Assembly: GCA_900546345.1 (NCBI GenBank)
Contig: URCI01000058.1
Span: 1 to 17,685, forward strand
Reading direction: 5' to 3'
Length of the DNA: 17,685 nt
DNA from: an uncultured Prevotella sp.
GTDB taxonomy: Bacteria; Bacteroidota; Bacteroidia; Bacteroidales; Bacteroidaceae
Below the pieces are notes generated by a model, which had not been told where the DNA came from, did not search any database, and was given only the letters and a program-made list of their open reading frames with translations. The position numbers and the translations under genes are program-made. Numbering within the stretch: the first letter of the stretch is position 1; each line of letters opens with the position of its first letter. Positions 1 through 8,287 of this stretch are shown here, one piece after another.

Positions 1-2413
1 CTCGCAGAATGGAGAGCTATATACACTGGTGCCCGGACAACAGCCGCAAAAGATCGATGTGCGTATCGTCACGGATACCAATGACAAGGATGTCGTGCGC
101 AGAACGCTGACCAGCGGGGCAACGGAGTTTTGTCTCTCACCCTCAGGCAAGGAGATTGCCTTTATCGATCATGGTGACGTCTTTGTTACTTCGATCGACT
201 ATAAGACCACCAAACAGGTGACTGATACGCCGGAACAAGAAAGAAACCTCAGCTTCTCGCCCGACGGTCGCTCACTGGTCTATGCTTCCGAGCGCAACGG
301 ACTTTGGCAGGTCTATCTCACAAAGATCAAAGATCCCAACGAGAAACTTTTCGCCTATGCTGGTGATCTCGTGGAAGAGCAACTGGTAAAGAGTGACAAG
401 ACGTCGTTCTTGCCGAAATTCAGTCCCGATGGTAAGACGGTCGCCTTTATCGAAGACCGTGGAGCATTGAAATCCGTCGATGTGAAGAGCCATGCTGTCA
501 ATACGCTGATGGACGGAAAATATATCTTCTCGTATGCCGATGGCGACATTGACTATCAGTGGAGTCCTGATTCCCGGTGGATCATCTCCAATTATATTGG
601 CGAAGGCGGATGGAACAATGCTGATATCGCCCTGGTGCCGGCTGATGGTTCGCAAAAAGTCGTCGATCTCACGGAAAGCGGATATAATGATGGCGCGGCC
701 CGCTGGGCCTTGGGCGGTAAAGCCATCGCCTTTGCTTCTGACCGGGCTGGGTATCGCAGTCATGGCAGTTGGGGTGCTGAACAGGACGTGTATCTGATGT
801 TCCTTGACTTGGACGCTTATGAGCGATTTCAAATGAGCAAGGAGGAGAAAGAGCGCTTCGACGAGGCACAGAAGGCCAAGAACAGTGATGAGCAAAAGGC
901 CAATGGCAAGAAGAAAAACAAAAAAGGAAAGAAAAATAAGAAGGACGGCAAGGACGCAAAAGTCAAGCCGCTGCGTTTCGACACAGAGAACTGTCGTGAC
1001 CGTATCGTACGGCTGACCGTCAACTCCTCTCATTTGGGCGACTTCATCCTTTCTCCAGGTGGTGATACGCTCTATTATGAAGCTCAGTTCGAGGACGGCT
1101 ATGACTTGTGGAGACACGAGATGCGGGAAGGAAAAACCACTCTTGTGATGAAGAAAGTCAATGGCGGAGACATGCAGGCCGACAGCGCTTTCAAGCGTTT
1201 GTTTGTGAATAGTGAGGGGCGTATCAAAAAGATTGATCTGGCAAAGAATGAGATCAAGGATGTCGACTTTGAAGCTCGCTTCAATGACAAACCTTATCAG
1301 GAACGGCGCTATCTCTTTGATCATATCTGGCAACAAGTCAAGGATAAGTTCTACGACCCGAAACTTCATGGGGTCGACTGGCAAGCCTATCGTGATAACT
1401 ACGAGCGTTTCCTGCCGTTTATCAACAACAATTTTGACTTTAGCGAGATGCTCTCTGAGATGCTCGGAGAACTCAACGCCTCACACACTGGTTGTCGTTA
1501 TTATCCCAATGGAGCTTCCTTGCAGACAGCCGAACTGGGATTGCTCTTTGACAGTCACTACGTGGGTGATGGCTTGAAGGTGGCAGAGGTGATCAAGCGT
1601 GGTCCTTTCGCTGTGAGAAATACGGGCGTCACCGCCGGCTGCATCATAGAGAAGATTGACGGGCAACGTATTCTGCGGGACTCTGATTACACGTCGTTGC
1701 TCGATGGTAAGGCTGGAAAGAACCTGCGTGTGAGTGTCTATCAACCTAAGAGCGGTAAGCGTTTTGACGTGCAGGTGCGTCCGATCACACGTGAAGCACA
1801 GCGTGAACTGCTCTACCGCAGATGGGTAGATCACAATCGTGAGCTTGTCGACTCTCTCTCACATGGACAGTTGGCTTACGTTCATGTCAAGGCGATGGAC
1901 AGCGAGAGCTTCCGTACGGTGTTCAGCGAATTGCTCAGTGACAAGAACCGCAACCGAAAAGCTGCGATTATCGATGAGCGGCACAACGGAGGCGGATGGC
2001 TGCATGACGATCTCTGCACATTGCTCAGCGGTAAGGAGTATCAGGAGTTTATCGCTCATGGCAAGTATATAGGACGTGATCCATGGAACAAATGGGTGAA
2101 GCCTTCCTGTGTAATGATCTGTGAGGATGACTATAGCAATGGCCACGGATTCCCGTTTGTGTATAAGACACTCGGAATTGGTAAACTCGTCGGCACGCCT
2201 GTGGCCGGCACGATGACCGCTGTTTGGTGGGAGACGCTGATGGATCGTAGTCTGGTCTTCGGTATTCCGCAGGTCGGTTGCCGTGATATGAATGGAAAAT
2301 ATGGTGAGAATCATCAACTCGATCCGGACGTGGAAGTGTATAACACGCCTGAGGACTATCTTACCGGTGATGATGAACAGCTCAAGAAAGCTGTTGAGAC
2401 AATGATGAAATAA
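1..2413 (+). CDS. Tricorn-like S41 family protease, 5'-truncated
   Basis: C-terminal part of a large tricorn-type serine protease. The frame is open to the window edge (codons from base 2 already read like propeller sequence), so the GTG at 29 is only the first possible start inside the window and is not the true one. Counting from that GTG, residues 1-380 hold beta-propeller blades with repeated FSPDG/WSPDS motifs. An extremely Lys-rich linker lies at about 285-315. A PDZ-like segment follows at about 500-600 and then the S41 catalytic domain. The tricorn catalytic set is visible: Ser485-His486 (ASHTG), the nucleophile Ser703 (DYSNGH) and Glu760 (GENHQLDPD). Tricorn proteins are usually near 1,050-1,100 residues, so roughly 270-300 residues are missing. 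Many Bacteroidetes homologues are exported, but the N-terminus that would show this is outside the window. They are thought to degrade peptides; the substrate here is unknown. Confidence 0.93.
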   Translation, partial: SQNGELYTLVPGQQPQKIDVRIVTDTNDKDVVRRTLTSGATEFCLSPSGKEIAFIDHGDVFVTSIDYKTTKQVTDTPEQERNLSFSPDGRSLVYASERNGLWQVYLTKIKDPNEKLFAYAGDLVEEQLVKSDKTSFLPKFSPDGKTVAFIEDRGALKSVDVKSHAVNTLMDGKYIFSYADGDIDYQWSPDSRWIISNYIGEGGWNNADIALVPADGSQKVVDLTESGYNDGAARWALGGKAIAFASDRAGYRSHGSWGAEQDVYLMFLDLDAYERFQMSKEEKERFDEAQKAKNSDEQKANGKKKNKKGKKNKKDGKDAKVKPLRFDTENCRDRIVRLTVNSSHLGDFILSPGGDTLYYEAQFEDGYDLWRHEMREGKTTLVMKKVNGGDMQADSAFKRLFVNSEGRIKKIDLAKNEIKDVDFEARFNDKPYQERRYLFDHIWQQVKDKFYDPKLHGVDWQAYRDNYERFLPFINNNFDFSEMLSEMLGELNASHTGCRYYPNGASLQTAELGLLFDSHYVGDGLKVAEVIKRGPFAVRNTGVTAGCIIEKIDGQRILRDSDYTSLLDGKAGKNLRVSVYQPKSGKRFDVQVRPITREAQRELLYRRWVDHNRELVDSLSHGQLAYVHVKAMDSESFRTVFSELLSDKNRNRKAAIIDERHNGGGWLHDDLCTLLSGKEYQEFIAHGKYIGRDPWNKWVKPSCVMICEDDYSNGHGFPFVYKTLGIGKLVGTPVAGTMTAVWWETLMDRSLVFGIPQVGCRDMNGKYGENHQLDPDVEVYNTPEDYLTGDDEQLKKAVETMMK

Positions 2414-2440
2414 TGCATTGACGCTTTTACAAGTCTACTG

Positions 2441-2489
2441 AAAATCACGGATATAGTGGAGCTTATCTCTGCGATATCCGTGATTTTTT
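2441..2489 (+). terminator. Rho-independent terminator of the tricorn-like gene
   Basis: Perfect 14-bp inverted repeat: arm AAAATCACGGATAT at 2441-2454, 19-nt loop, arm ATATCCGTGATTTT at 2474-2487, running into a T tract that ends at 2489. It lies 28 bases after the stop codon. Confidence 0.9.
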
Positions 2490-2502
2490 GTAGGTTATCA
2501 AT

Positions 2503-2536
2503 AAAAAAGGTGCCCTTGCCTCACGGCAAAAGCACC
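2503..2536 (-). terminator. Rho-independent terminator of glnN
   Basis: Read on the minus strand: GGTGC, then an inner TTGCC/GGCAA stem with a GTGA loop, then GCACC and six T residues. It starts about 44 bases after the glnN stop codon and stands back to back with the terminator of the convergent gene on the left. Confidence 0.88.
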
Positions 2537-2579
2537 AAGCAAACTTAAACAACCAATAAAAGAAATAGATTGTCCTTGC

Positions 2580-4769
2580 TTATCGGATGAACAGAAGCTC
2601 GCGATACTTAGGCAGTGTCCAAAGCTCGTCGGCTACTACCAGTTCCAGCTTATCGATTTGATAGCGGATGGGCTGGAACTTAGACTCTACTGTGTCGTGG
2701 TAGGCGACTGCCTTCTCGCGGGCGTCTTCTATCTTGTTAGCTACCTTGCGTGCATTGACCAGGTCTTCTACGCCCTTCTCAATGATGGAGGTACGCTCTG
2801 CTATTTCCTTGATGATCTTCAGGTTGCGCTCGCTGAGTTTCTTGCCTTCCTCAGCGCCGAAGATAGCCATCATGTTCTCGACATTCTTGGCCAACTGACT
2901 CTGATAGTGAGTAGCAACAGGGATGATGTGGTTCATACTCAAGTCTCCAAGCACACGACCCTCGATCTGCAGCTTCTTGGTGTAGGTCTCCCATTTCACC
3001 TCATTACGTGCTTCGAGTTCGTTCTTCTTCATGACACCCATCGACTCAAACATCTTGATGCTGGACTCGTCGAGGTAGCGGTCGAAGATCACCGGGCAGC
3101 TCTTCTCAGTGTCCAGTCCGCGCTTCTCAGCCTCAGCAACCCACTCGTCGCTATATCCGTTGCCGTCGAAGTGGATAGGAGCACATGTCTTGATGTCAGC
3201 GCGCAGCACGTCGATGATGGCAGAGAACTTATCCTCGCCCTTGGCAATGATAGCGTCGACACGCTTCTTGAAGTCGGTCAGTGCCTCTGCAACGGCTGTG
3301 TTCAGCACGATCATGGCGCTGGCGCAGTTAGCCTCAGAACCTACAGCACGGAACTCAAAGCGGTTGCCGGTGAAAGCAAATGGAGAGGTACGGTTGCGGT
3401 CAGTATTGTCGCGCATGATGTCAGGTATCTCAGGGATGTCAATCGTCACGCCTTCCTTGCCCTTGATGTTGAAGAGATCTTTCTTGTCGGCTTTCTCGAT
3501 ATGATCAAGAATGTCAGATACCTGCTTGCCAAGGAAAGAAGAGATGATTGCTGGAGGTGCTTCGTTGGCACCCAGACGATGAGCGTTGGTTGCACTCATA
3601 ATAGAGGCCTTCAACAGTCCGTTGTGCTTGTATACACCCATCAACGTCTCGACGATGAACACCATGAAGCGCAGGTTGTCCTCAGGAGTCTTGCCTGGTC
3701 CATGGAGCAAAATGCCTGTGTCGGTAGACAGACTCCAGTTGTTGTGCTTACCAGAACCGTTGATACCGTCGAAAGGCTTTTCGTGGAGCAGTACCTGGAA
3801 GCCGTGCTTGCGGGCAACCTTCTTCATCAAGCTCATCAGCAACATGTTGTGGTCGACAGCCAGGTTGGTCTCCTCGAAGATAGGAGCGCACTCAAACTGG
3901 TTTGGAGCAACCTCGTTGTGGCGAGTCTTGCAAGGAATGCCAAGTTCCAAAGCCTGGATTTCCAGGTCCTTCATGAAGGCCTGTACACGCTCGGGTATCG
4001 TTCCGAAATAGTGATCGTCCATCTGCTGGTCCTTGGCAGAGCTGTGGCCCATCAGTGTACGGCCGGTCAGCACGAGGTCAGGACGTGCGGCATAGAGATC
4101 CTCGTCAACGAGGAAGTACTCCTGCTCCCATCCCAGGTTGCTGATACACTTCTTCACGTCGGGATAGAAATAATGACAGACATCGGTAGCGGCAACGTTC
4201 ACAGCATGGAGAGCGCGCAGCAGAGGTGCCTTGTAGTCAAGGGCCTCACCGGTGTACGAAATGAAGATCGTCGGGATACACAGTGTGTCGTCAATGATAA
4301 ACACAGGTGATGTAGGATCCCAAGCAGAGTAACCACGAGCCTCGAAAGTAGAGCGGATACCACCAGAGGGGAAGCTGGATGCGTCAGGCTCCTGCTGCAC
4401 AAGCAGCTTGCCGGAGAATTCCTCTATCATTCCGCCCTTGCCGTCATGCTCGATAAAAGCATCGTGCTTCTCAGCCGTGCCTTCGGTCAGAGGCTGGAAC
4501 CAGTGCGTATAGTGTGTGACACCATTCTCGTCAGCCCACTGCTTCATGCCTGCTGCTACTGCGTCGGCAATGCTGCGGTCGAGCTGAGCACCGTTGTCAA
4601 TGACATCGATGAGCTTGTCATACACTTTCGACGGAAGATACTTATACATCTTCTGACGGTTGAACACTTTCTTGCCGAAGAATTCTGAAGGACGCTCCAC
4701 CGGCGAGATGACCTCGACGGGCTTTCTGCGTGATGCCTCAGCTACGGCATCAAATCGTAAACTAGTCAT
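2580..4769 (-). CDS. glnN: Type III glutamine synthetase (GSIII)
   Basis: ATP-dependent glutamine synthetase that joins ammonium to glutamate in the cytoplasm; the main ammonium-fixing enzyme of the locus. From the ATG at 4769 it has 729 residues, the length I recall for GSIII of Bacteroides fragilis, and starts MTSLRFDAVAEASRRKPVEV. An in-frame codon at 4817 would add 16 low-complexity residues (HTHTRTLTSTL) unlike the family, so I reject it. Visible GS motifs are the metal-binding GWEQEYF (213-219), GHSSAKDQQMDDHYFGTIPE (241-260), NEVAPNQFE (285-293), NGSGKHNNWS (337-346) and a late NRFEFRAVGSE active-site segment. The order is that of GSIII, which is much longer than GSI or GSII. It lies downstream of the porin-like gene on the same strand, with 130 bases between them, and ends at its own terminator. 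No GSI or GSII gene is present in the window. Confidence 0.97.
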   Translation of the reverse strand: MTSLRFDAVAEASRRKPVEVISPVERPSEFFGKKVFNRQKMYKYLPSKVYDKLIDVIDNGAQLDRSIADAVAAGMKQWADENGVTHYTHWFQPLTEGTAEKHDAFIEHDGKGGMIEEFSGKLLVQQEPDASSFPSGGIRSTFEARGYSAWDPTSPVFIIDDTLCIPTIFISYTGEALDYKAPLLRALHAVNVAATDVCHYFYPDVKKCISNLGWEQEYFLVDEDLYAARPDLVLTGRTLMGHSSAKDQQMDDHYFGTIPERVQAFMKDLEIQALELGIPCKTRHNEVAPNQFECAPIFEETNLAVDHNMLLMSLMKKVARKHGFQVLLHEKPFDGINGSGKHNNWSLSTDTGILLHGPGKTPEDNLRFMVFIVETLMGVYKHNGLLKASIMSATNAHRLGANEAPPAIISSFLGKQVSDILDHIEKADKKDLFNIKGKEGVTIDIPEIPDIMRDNTDRNRTSPFAFTGNRFEFRAVGSEANCASAMIVLNTAVAEALTDFKKRVDAIIAKGEDKFSAIIDVLRADIKTCAPIHFDGNGYSDEWVAEAEKRGLDTEKSCPVIFDRYLDESSIKMFESMGVMKKNELEARNEVKWETYTKKLQIEGRVLGDLSMNHIIPVATHYQSQLAKNVENMMAIFGAEEGKKLSERNLKIIKEIAERTSIIEKGVEDLVNARKVANKIEDAREKAVAYHDTVESKFQPIRYQIDKLELVVADELWTLPKYRELLFIR

Positions 4770-4809
4770 ATTTCTTAATGTTGATGTTAAAGTTCTTGTA
4801 TGAGTGTGG

Positions 4810-4826
4810 GACCTCACGGGGAGGTC
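4810..4826 (-). promoter_or_regulatory. Stem-loop in the glnN leader
   Basis: Six-bp stem GACCTC/GAGGTC around a 5-nt loop, extendable by three pairs across a bulge, about 40 bases before the glnN ATG. No T tract follows, so it is not a classical terminator. The 130-base gap has no clear TAnnTTTG promoter box, so glnN may be transcribed partly or wholly from upstream. The hairpin could affect mRNA stability or glnN translation; its role is unproven. Confidence 0.35.
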
Positions 4827-4899
4827 ACCACTGATTGATTTCTTTTTTTATGTTTAGGTCTAGGCTACAAAAGCTTGGCCTGTTGAGAGCAGTTCGGAC

Positions 4900-5607
4900 T
4901 TATGGATGCAAGGTGAAACCGCAAACGAAGTAAGCTTTCTGCGTGCTGGGATTGGCATAAACGCCTGCGAATACCGGAACAGAGAAAGAGTTGGTGATCG
5001 TGATGTCCTTGCTGGCTTTCAGTCCCACGTTGGTGACGGCGAAACCATTGGCGTCGGCATAGAACGAAGTACGGTAGGGAACGGCACCCACAGTTGCAGT
5101 CCAGTCGAGGGACGCAAGTTTGAAGGGAGCTGCCAACTCTAAATAAGAGGAGTAAGCTCTGTCGCCGTCCTTATTGACGCCGTCGTTGCCAGCGAAATTG
5201 GTGTACCAGTTGATTGCGAGCGGACCGAAGTCATATCCGATGTTACCTTCAAAGACATGGCTGGTCTCATGAGCTTTGTAAGCGAAATATTTGTCGTTGG
5301 GAGAGTTGAACCAGTAGTCGGTCACTCCAATGTGGAAGCCTCCTGTAGTGTAGGAAGCCGTGAGATCAAACTCCTTGGTGTCGTCTTTGTCCGACAATCC
5401 CACGTTGCCCCAAGCAGAAAGAGAAAAGCCTTTGTAGGCAATACCCAAAGTAGGTTGAATACTCACGTCGCCCAAGTCTTGTCCACGCCAGATATACTGG
5501 TTGACAACATCCGTGCTGATTGTACCTTCTACTTTGTCCTGAGCACTTGCTGTGAGGGCTGTCATGGCCACGGCAGCCAGACACATCATTCTTCTTACCT
5601 TTTTCAT
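4900..5607 (-). CDS. Small outer-membrane porin-like protein (TorF/Gcw_chp-like)
   Basis: A 235-residue protein with a clear cleavable signal peptide (MKKVRRMMCLAAVAMTALTA, probable cleavage after ASA). The mature part alternates aromatic and polar residues in beta-strand style (VVNQYIWRGQDLG, GFSLSAWGNVGL, FDLTASYTTGGFHIGV) and ends in a short strand (KAYFVCGFTLHP). The opening strand with a Y-x-WRG motif and the overall length match the Gcw_chp family, now called TorF-like putative porins, of unproven function. The likely location is the outer membrane as a small barrel. It lies between dapL (181-base gap) and glnN (130-base gap), all on one strand. Passage of a nitrogen compound through the outer membrane is a reasonable inference from context only. 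The start ATG at 5607 is fixed by the signal peptide. Confidence 0.8.
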   Translation of the reverse strand: MKKVRRMMCLAAVAMTALTASAQDKVEGTISTDVVNQYIWRGQDLGDVSIQPTLGIAYKGFSLSAWGNVGLSDKDDTKEFDLTASYTTGGFHIGVTDYWFNSPNDKYFAYKAHETSHVFEGNIGYDFGPLAINWYTNFAGNDGVNKDGDRAYSSYLELAAPFKLASLDWTATVGAVPYRTSFYADANGFAVTNVGLKASKDITITNSFSVPVFAGVYANPSTQKAYFVCGFTLHP

Positions 5608-5639
5608 AACGACTTATTTTTAATTGTTCATAGTTGGCG

Positions 5640-5659
5640 GGCAGTCCGTGTGGGCTGCC
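5640..5659 (-). promoter_or_regulatory. Stem-loop in the leader of the porin-like gene
   Basis: Eight-bp stem (one G-U pair), GGCAGTCC/GGGCTGCC on the plus strand, closing a 4-nt loop, 32 bases before the ATG at 5607. The leader further upstream is a long purine-rich tract on the minus strand (about 5660-5735). No T tract follows the hairpin on the minus strand. It may be a leader or RNA-processing element between dapL and the porin-like gene. No strong terminator is visible after dapL. Confidence 0.35.
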
Positions 5660-5788
5660 GACCGTTTTCTCTCACTCACTTTTTGTCTCTCTCTACTCGA
5701 AGCCTTGAGCTTTTTCGCTTTTAGCCTCTCTCTTGTCTACACTTTTGTAGTGTGTTTGTCCCGATGCGGGTGATTTGCTGGGTGCGAC

Positions 5789-7027
5789 TTATTTCTTCAA
5801 TGACCACTCAGCGATACGTCGCATGGCCTCACGTACGTCTTCGCGATTACCGAAAGATGTCAGACGGAAATAGCCCTCGCCACTGGGACCGAAGCCTACG
5901 CCCGGTGTGCAGACAACGCCACATCCATAGAGCAGTTGTTCAAAGAACTTCCAGCTGTCCATGCCGTCAGGCGTCTTAACCCACAGATAAGGAGCGTTGA
6001 CACCGCCATAGACCTTGTAGCTGAGTTTGCTCAGCGTGTCGCGCATGATCCTGGCATTCTCCATATAGTAGTCAATGGTCTCTTTGATCTGCTTCTTTCC
6101 TTCTGGTGTGTAGATCGCCTCAGCAGCACGTTGGCTGATATAGCTTGTTCCATTGAACTTAGTACTCTGTCTCCGATCCCATAGCTGGTTGAGATTGACG
6201 CGTTGTTTCCCGTCGACGGTGACGGCTGTCAACTCTTTCGGTATGATCGTGTAACCGCAACGTACCCCCGTGAAGCCCGCAGTCTTACTGTAACTATGGA
6301 ACTCGATGGCGCATTTGCGTGCTCCCTTGATCTCATAGATGGAGTGTGGAATCTCCGGGTCAGTGATGTAGGCCTCGTAAGCAGCGTCGTAGAAGAGGAT
6401 GGAATCATTGCGGAGTGCAAAGTTCACCCATTTGCGGAGCTCCTCTTTCGGCAATACAGTTCCTGTGGGATTGTTGGGATAGCACAAGTAGATCATGTCG
6501 ACATGGCGGTCAGGGATCTGTGGCACGAAATTGTTTTCTGCCGTACATGGGAAATAGGTGACGTCGGTCCATCGTCCATTCTCAAAGACACCAGCCCGTC
6601 CGATCATTGCGTTGGAATCTACATAAACGGGGTAGATTGGATCCGTCACGCCGATGTTGTTGTCCCATCTTAGGATTTCCTGAATGTTTCCGGTGTCGCT
6701 TTTTGCTCCATCGTTGATAAAGATCTCGTTGAGATCGATGTGTATGCCTCTTGGCAGGAAATCATTTTTCTGGATGGCTTCTCTGAGGAAGTCATAGCCT
6801 CTCTCTGGACCATATCCTCTAAAGGTGGCTTTGCTGGCCATCTCCTCTACCGCTTTGTGCATGGCTTCTATGACGACGGGTGCCAATGGCTGTGTCACGT
6901 CGCCGATGCCCAGGCTGATGACCTTGGTCTTTGGATGGGAGACCTTGAAGGCGTTGACCCTTTTGGCTACATCGGCAAAGAGGTAGTTGCCGGGTAACTT
7001 CAGGAAGTGTTCGTTTACTAATGCCAT
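5789..7027 (-). CDS. dapL: LL-diaminopimelate aminotransferase
   Basis: PLP enzyme of aminotransferase fold type I. It converts tetrahydrodipicolinate directly to LL-2,6-diaminopimelate with glutamate as amino donor, bypassing the succinylase and acetylase steps. Length is 412 residues, typical of DapL. Visible signatures are the N-terminal NEHFLKLPGNYLFADV, SLGIGDVTQPL (38-48), GYGPERGYDFLREAI (71-85), NPTGT (186-190), the internal aldimine Lys248 in SYSKTAGFTGVRCGYT, and the C-terminal FRLTSFG. It follows dapF with a 49-base gap and catalyses the step just before it, so the two are surely one transcription unit. The starting ATG is supported by the family-typical N-terminus. Confidence 0.97.
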   Translation of the reverse strand: MALVNEHFLKLPGNYLFADVAKRVNAFKVSHPKTKVISLGIGDVTQPLAPVVIEAMHKAVEEMASKATFRGYGPERGYDFLREAIQKNDFLPRGIHIDLNEIFINDGAKSDTGNIQEILRWDNNIGVTDPIYPVYVDSNAMIGRAGVFENGRWTDVTYFPCTAENNFVPQIPDRHVDMIYLCYPNNPTGTVLPKEELRKWVNFALRNDSILFYDAAYEAYITDPEIPHSIYEIKGARKCAIEFHSYSKTAGFTGVRCGYTIIPKELTAVTVDGKQRVNLNQLWDRRQSTKFNGTSYISQRAAEAIYTPEGKKQIKETIDYYMENARIMRDTLSKLSYKVYGGVNAPYLWVKTPDGMDSWKFFEQLLYGCGVVCTPGVGFGPSGEGYFRLTSFGNREDVREAMRRIAEWSLKK

Positions 7028-7076
7028 ATTTCTAAATTCCTTTTATGTTGTTTGTTAAGTTTGTCGATACATGGTT

Positions 7077-7961
7077 CTATGCTTCTTCCGGCAACTCGAT
7101 CTCTCCCTCGAAGGCGAAGGCAGCCGGTCCCGTCATATAGACGTGGTTATCGTTTTTGCTCCAGGTGATGTCCAACTCTCCACCGTCCATAATGATGATG
7201 GAGTGTCTGTCGCTCACACCGAGCTTTGCGGCCGCTACGGCTGTGGCACAAGCTCCTGTGCCGCAAGCCATGGTGATGCCGCTACCGCGTTCCCAGACCC
7301 AGGTGCGCAGTCTGCCTGAGCCCACCAGCTGTGCAAACTCTATGTTGCATCGCTGGGGGAAGGCATTCTCTCTCTCCAATATTTTACCTAACGTAGTGAT
7401 ATCCATTTGCTCCACATCGTCCACGAAGATGACATAGTGTGGATTGCCCATGCTCACGAAGAGGCTCTTGGGCTGTCCTTCTTCTGTGCGGATGACATGT
7501 TCTGCCAATTCTTTGACGGTTTGCAACTCATCGGGCGCGTGGCCAGTGAATTGCGCTTTAACCTCAAAAGCAGGCTCCAGCATATCCACTGTGACACTCT
7601 CTACTTTTCCGGCTTTCAAGTGCAATGACAATACCTTCACGCCTGAGAGCGTCTCCAATCTGATGGTAGTCTTGTCGGTGATCTTCTTTTCATAAAGATA
7701 TTTGGCGATACACCGGCTGGCATTGCCACACATCATTGCTTCAGAACCATCGGCGTTGAAGATGCGCATCGAATAATCGGCTTTCTCTGCGTCTTTGGGT
7801 TGACCGATGAGTACCAAGCCATCACTGCCTATACCCGTGTGCGGCTTGCTCCAAGCGATGGCTGCTGCACTTGGATCGGGGATATTATATAATAAGGTGT
7901 TGACATATATATAGTCATTGCCTGCCCCGTGCATCTTAGTGAAGTGAATGGTCTTTGACAT
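7077..7961 (-). CDS. dapF: Diaminopimelate epimerase
   Basis: Cofactor-independent racemase that turns LL-diaminopimelate into meso-diaminopimelate for peptidoglycan and lysine synthesis. The 294 residues are in the normal range. The N-terminal FTKMHGAGNDYIYV motif is complete. Both catalytic cysteines are present: Cys78 in MMCGNASRC and Cys233 in MACGTGACATAVAA. NPHYVIFV and the GSGxxT-type segment before Cys233 also fit. It is the first gene of the minus-strand unit and has a consensus Bacteroidetes promoter just upstream. An ATG at 7961 followed by SKTIHFTKMHG is the natural start. Confidence 0.97.
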   Translation of the reverse strand: MSKTIHFTKMHGAGNDYIYVNTLLYNIPDPSAAAIAWSKPHTGIGSDGLVLIGQPKDAEKADYSMRIFNADGSEAMMCGNASRCIAKYLYEKKITDKTTIRLETLSGVKVLSLHLKAGKVESVTVDMLEPAFEVKAQFTGHAPDELQTVKELAEHVIRTEEGQPKSLFVSMGNPHYVIFVDDVEQMDITTLGKILERENAFPQRCNIEFAQLVGSGRLRTWVWERGSGITMACGTGACATAVAAAKLGVSDRHSIIIMDGGELDITWSKNDNHVYMTGPAAFAFEGEIELPEEA

Positions 7962-8011
7962 AATGAAGCAATTTATTTCTTATTGATTGACTTTATGTTT
8001 TAAATTCACCG

Positions 8012-8042
8012 CAAAGTTAATACAAAAAGATAGAACCGCAAA
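8012..8042 (-). promoter_or_regulatory. Bacteroidetes-type promoter of dapF
   Basis: On the minus strand: TTTG (8042-8039), exactly 19 bases, then TAACTTTG (8019-8012). This is a full match to the TTTG / TAnnTTTG pattern of the primary sigma factor. It lies about 50 bases before the dapF ATG. Confidence 0.82.
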
Positions 8043-8197
8043 GAGTTAAACGACATTTTTTACGAACTTTTTTAAGGAATGTATGGATTTGTAATCATAA
8101 AAGCTACATATCCTTACAGTTTTTTATTCTTACCCTACTTAGATCGAGCAAATTGCAATGAAAGAAAAAATAATAATAACAAAACGACTGCAAATGT

Positions 8198-8228
8198 TTT
8201 ATTATTTAAACAAAATGAACTAACTTTG
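8198..8228 (+). promoter_or_regulatory. Probable promoter of glnB
   Basis: TAACTTTG at 8221-8228 is a perfect -7 box. The -33 position holds TTTA (8198-8201) at 19-base spacing, a weaker match to TTTG. The box lies 59 bases before the glnB ATG. An imperfect -33 box would fit a promoter that needs an activator, but that is inference. Confidence 0.65.
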
Positions 8229-8287
8229 CATCCGAAAGATAACAATACGTAAGCAACCATAAGTTTAACCATAAAGAAAGGTAAGTT

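Larger units (their letters stand above)
7962..8287. promoter_or_regulatory. Divergent control region between dapF and glnB
   Basis: A 326-base AT-rich gene-free stretch. It holds a consensus promoter reading left into dapF (8012-8042) and a promoter-like box reading right into glnB (8198-8228). The 155 bases between them are A/T-rich with short poly-T and poly-A runs. I see no convincing riboswitch, tRNA or sigma-54 (TGGCAC-N5-TTGC) element there. Confidence 0.7.

Noticed and set aside
272..1384. Long antisense open frame (370 codons) opposite the tricorn-like gene
   Set aside because: It lies fully antisense to a gene with clear propeller and protease motifs, its translation shows no domain, and it arises from codon bias.
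2658..4310. 550-codon open frame on the plus strand opposite glnN
   Set aside because: Mirror frame of a highly conserved GSIII gene; its translation is low-quality and has no motif.
4770..4817. Extended start of glnN (16 more residues)
   Set aside because: The extra sequence is low-complexity His/Thr/Arg; the family-typical start and 729-residue length are obtained from the ATG at 4769.
5745..5788. Terminator after dapL
   Set aside because: Only a 4-bp CCCG/CGGG stem without a T tract is present, too weak to call.
7962..8287. Sigma-54 promoter for the nitrogen genes
   Set aside because: No TGGCAC-N5-TTGC-like sequence was found; only primary-sigma type boxes are visible.
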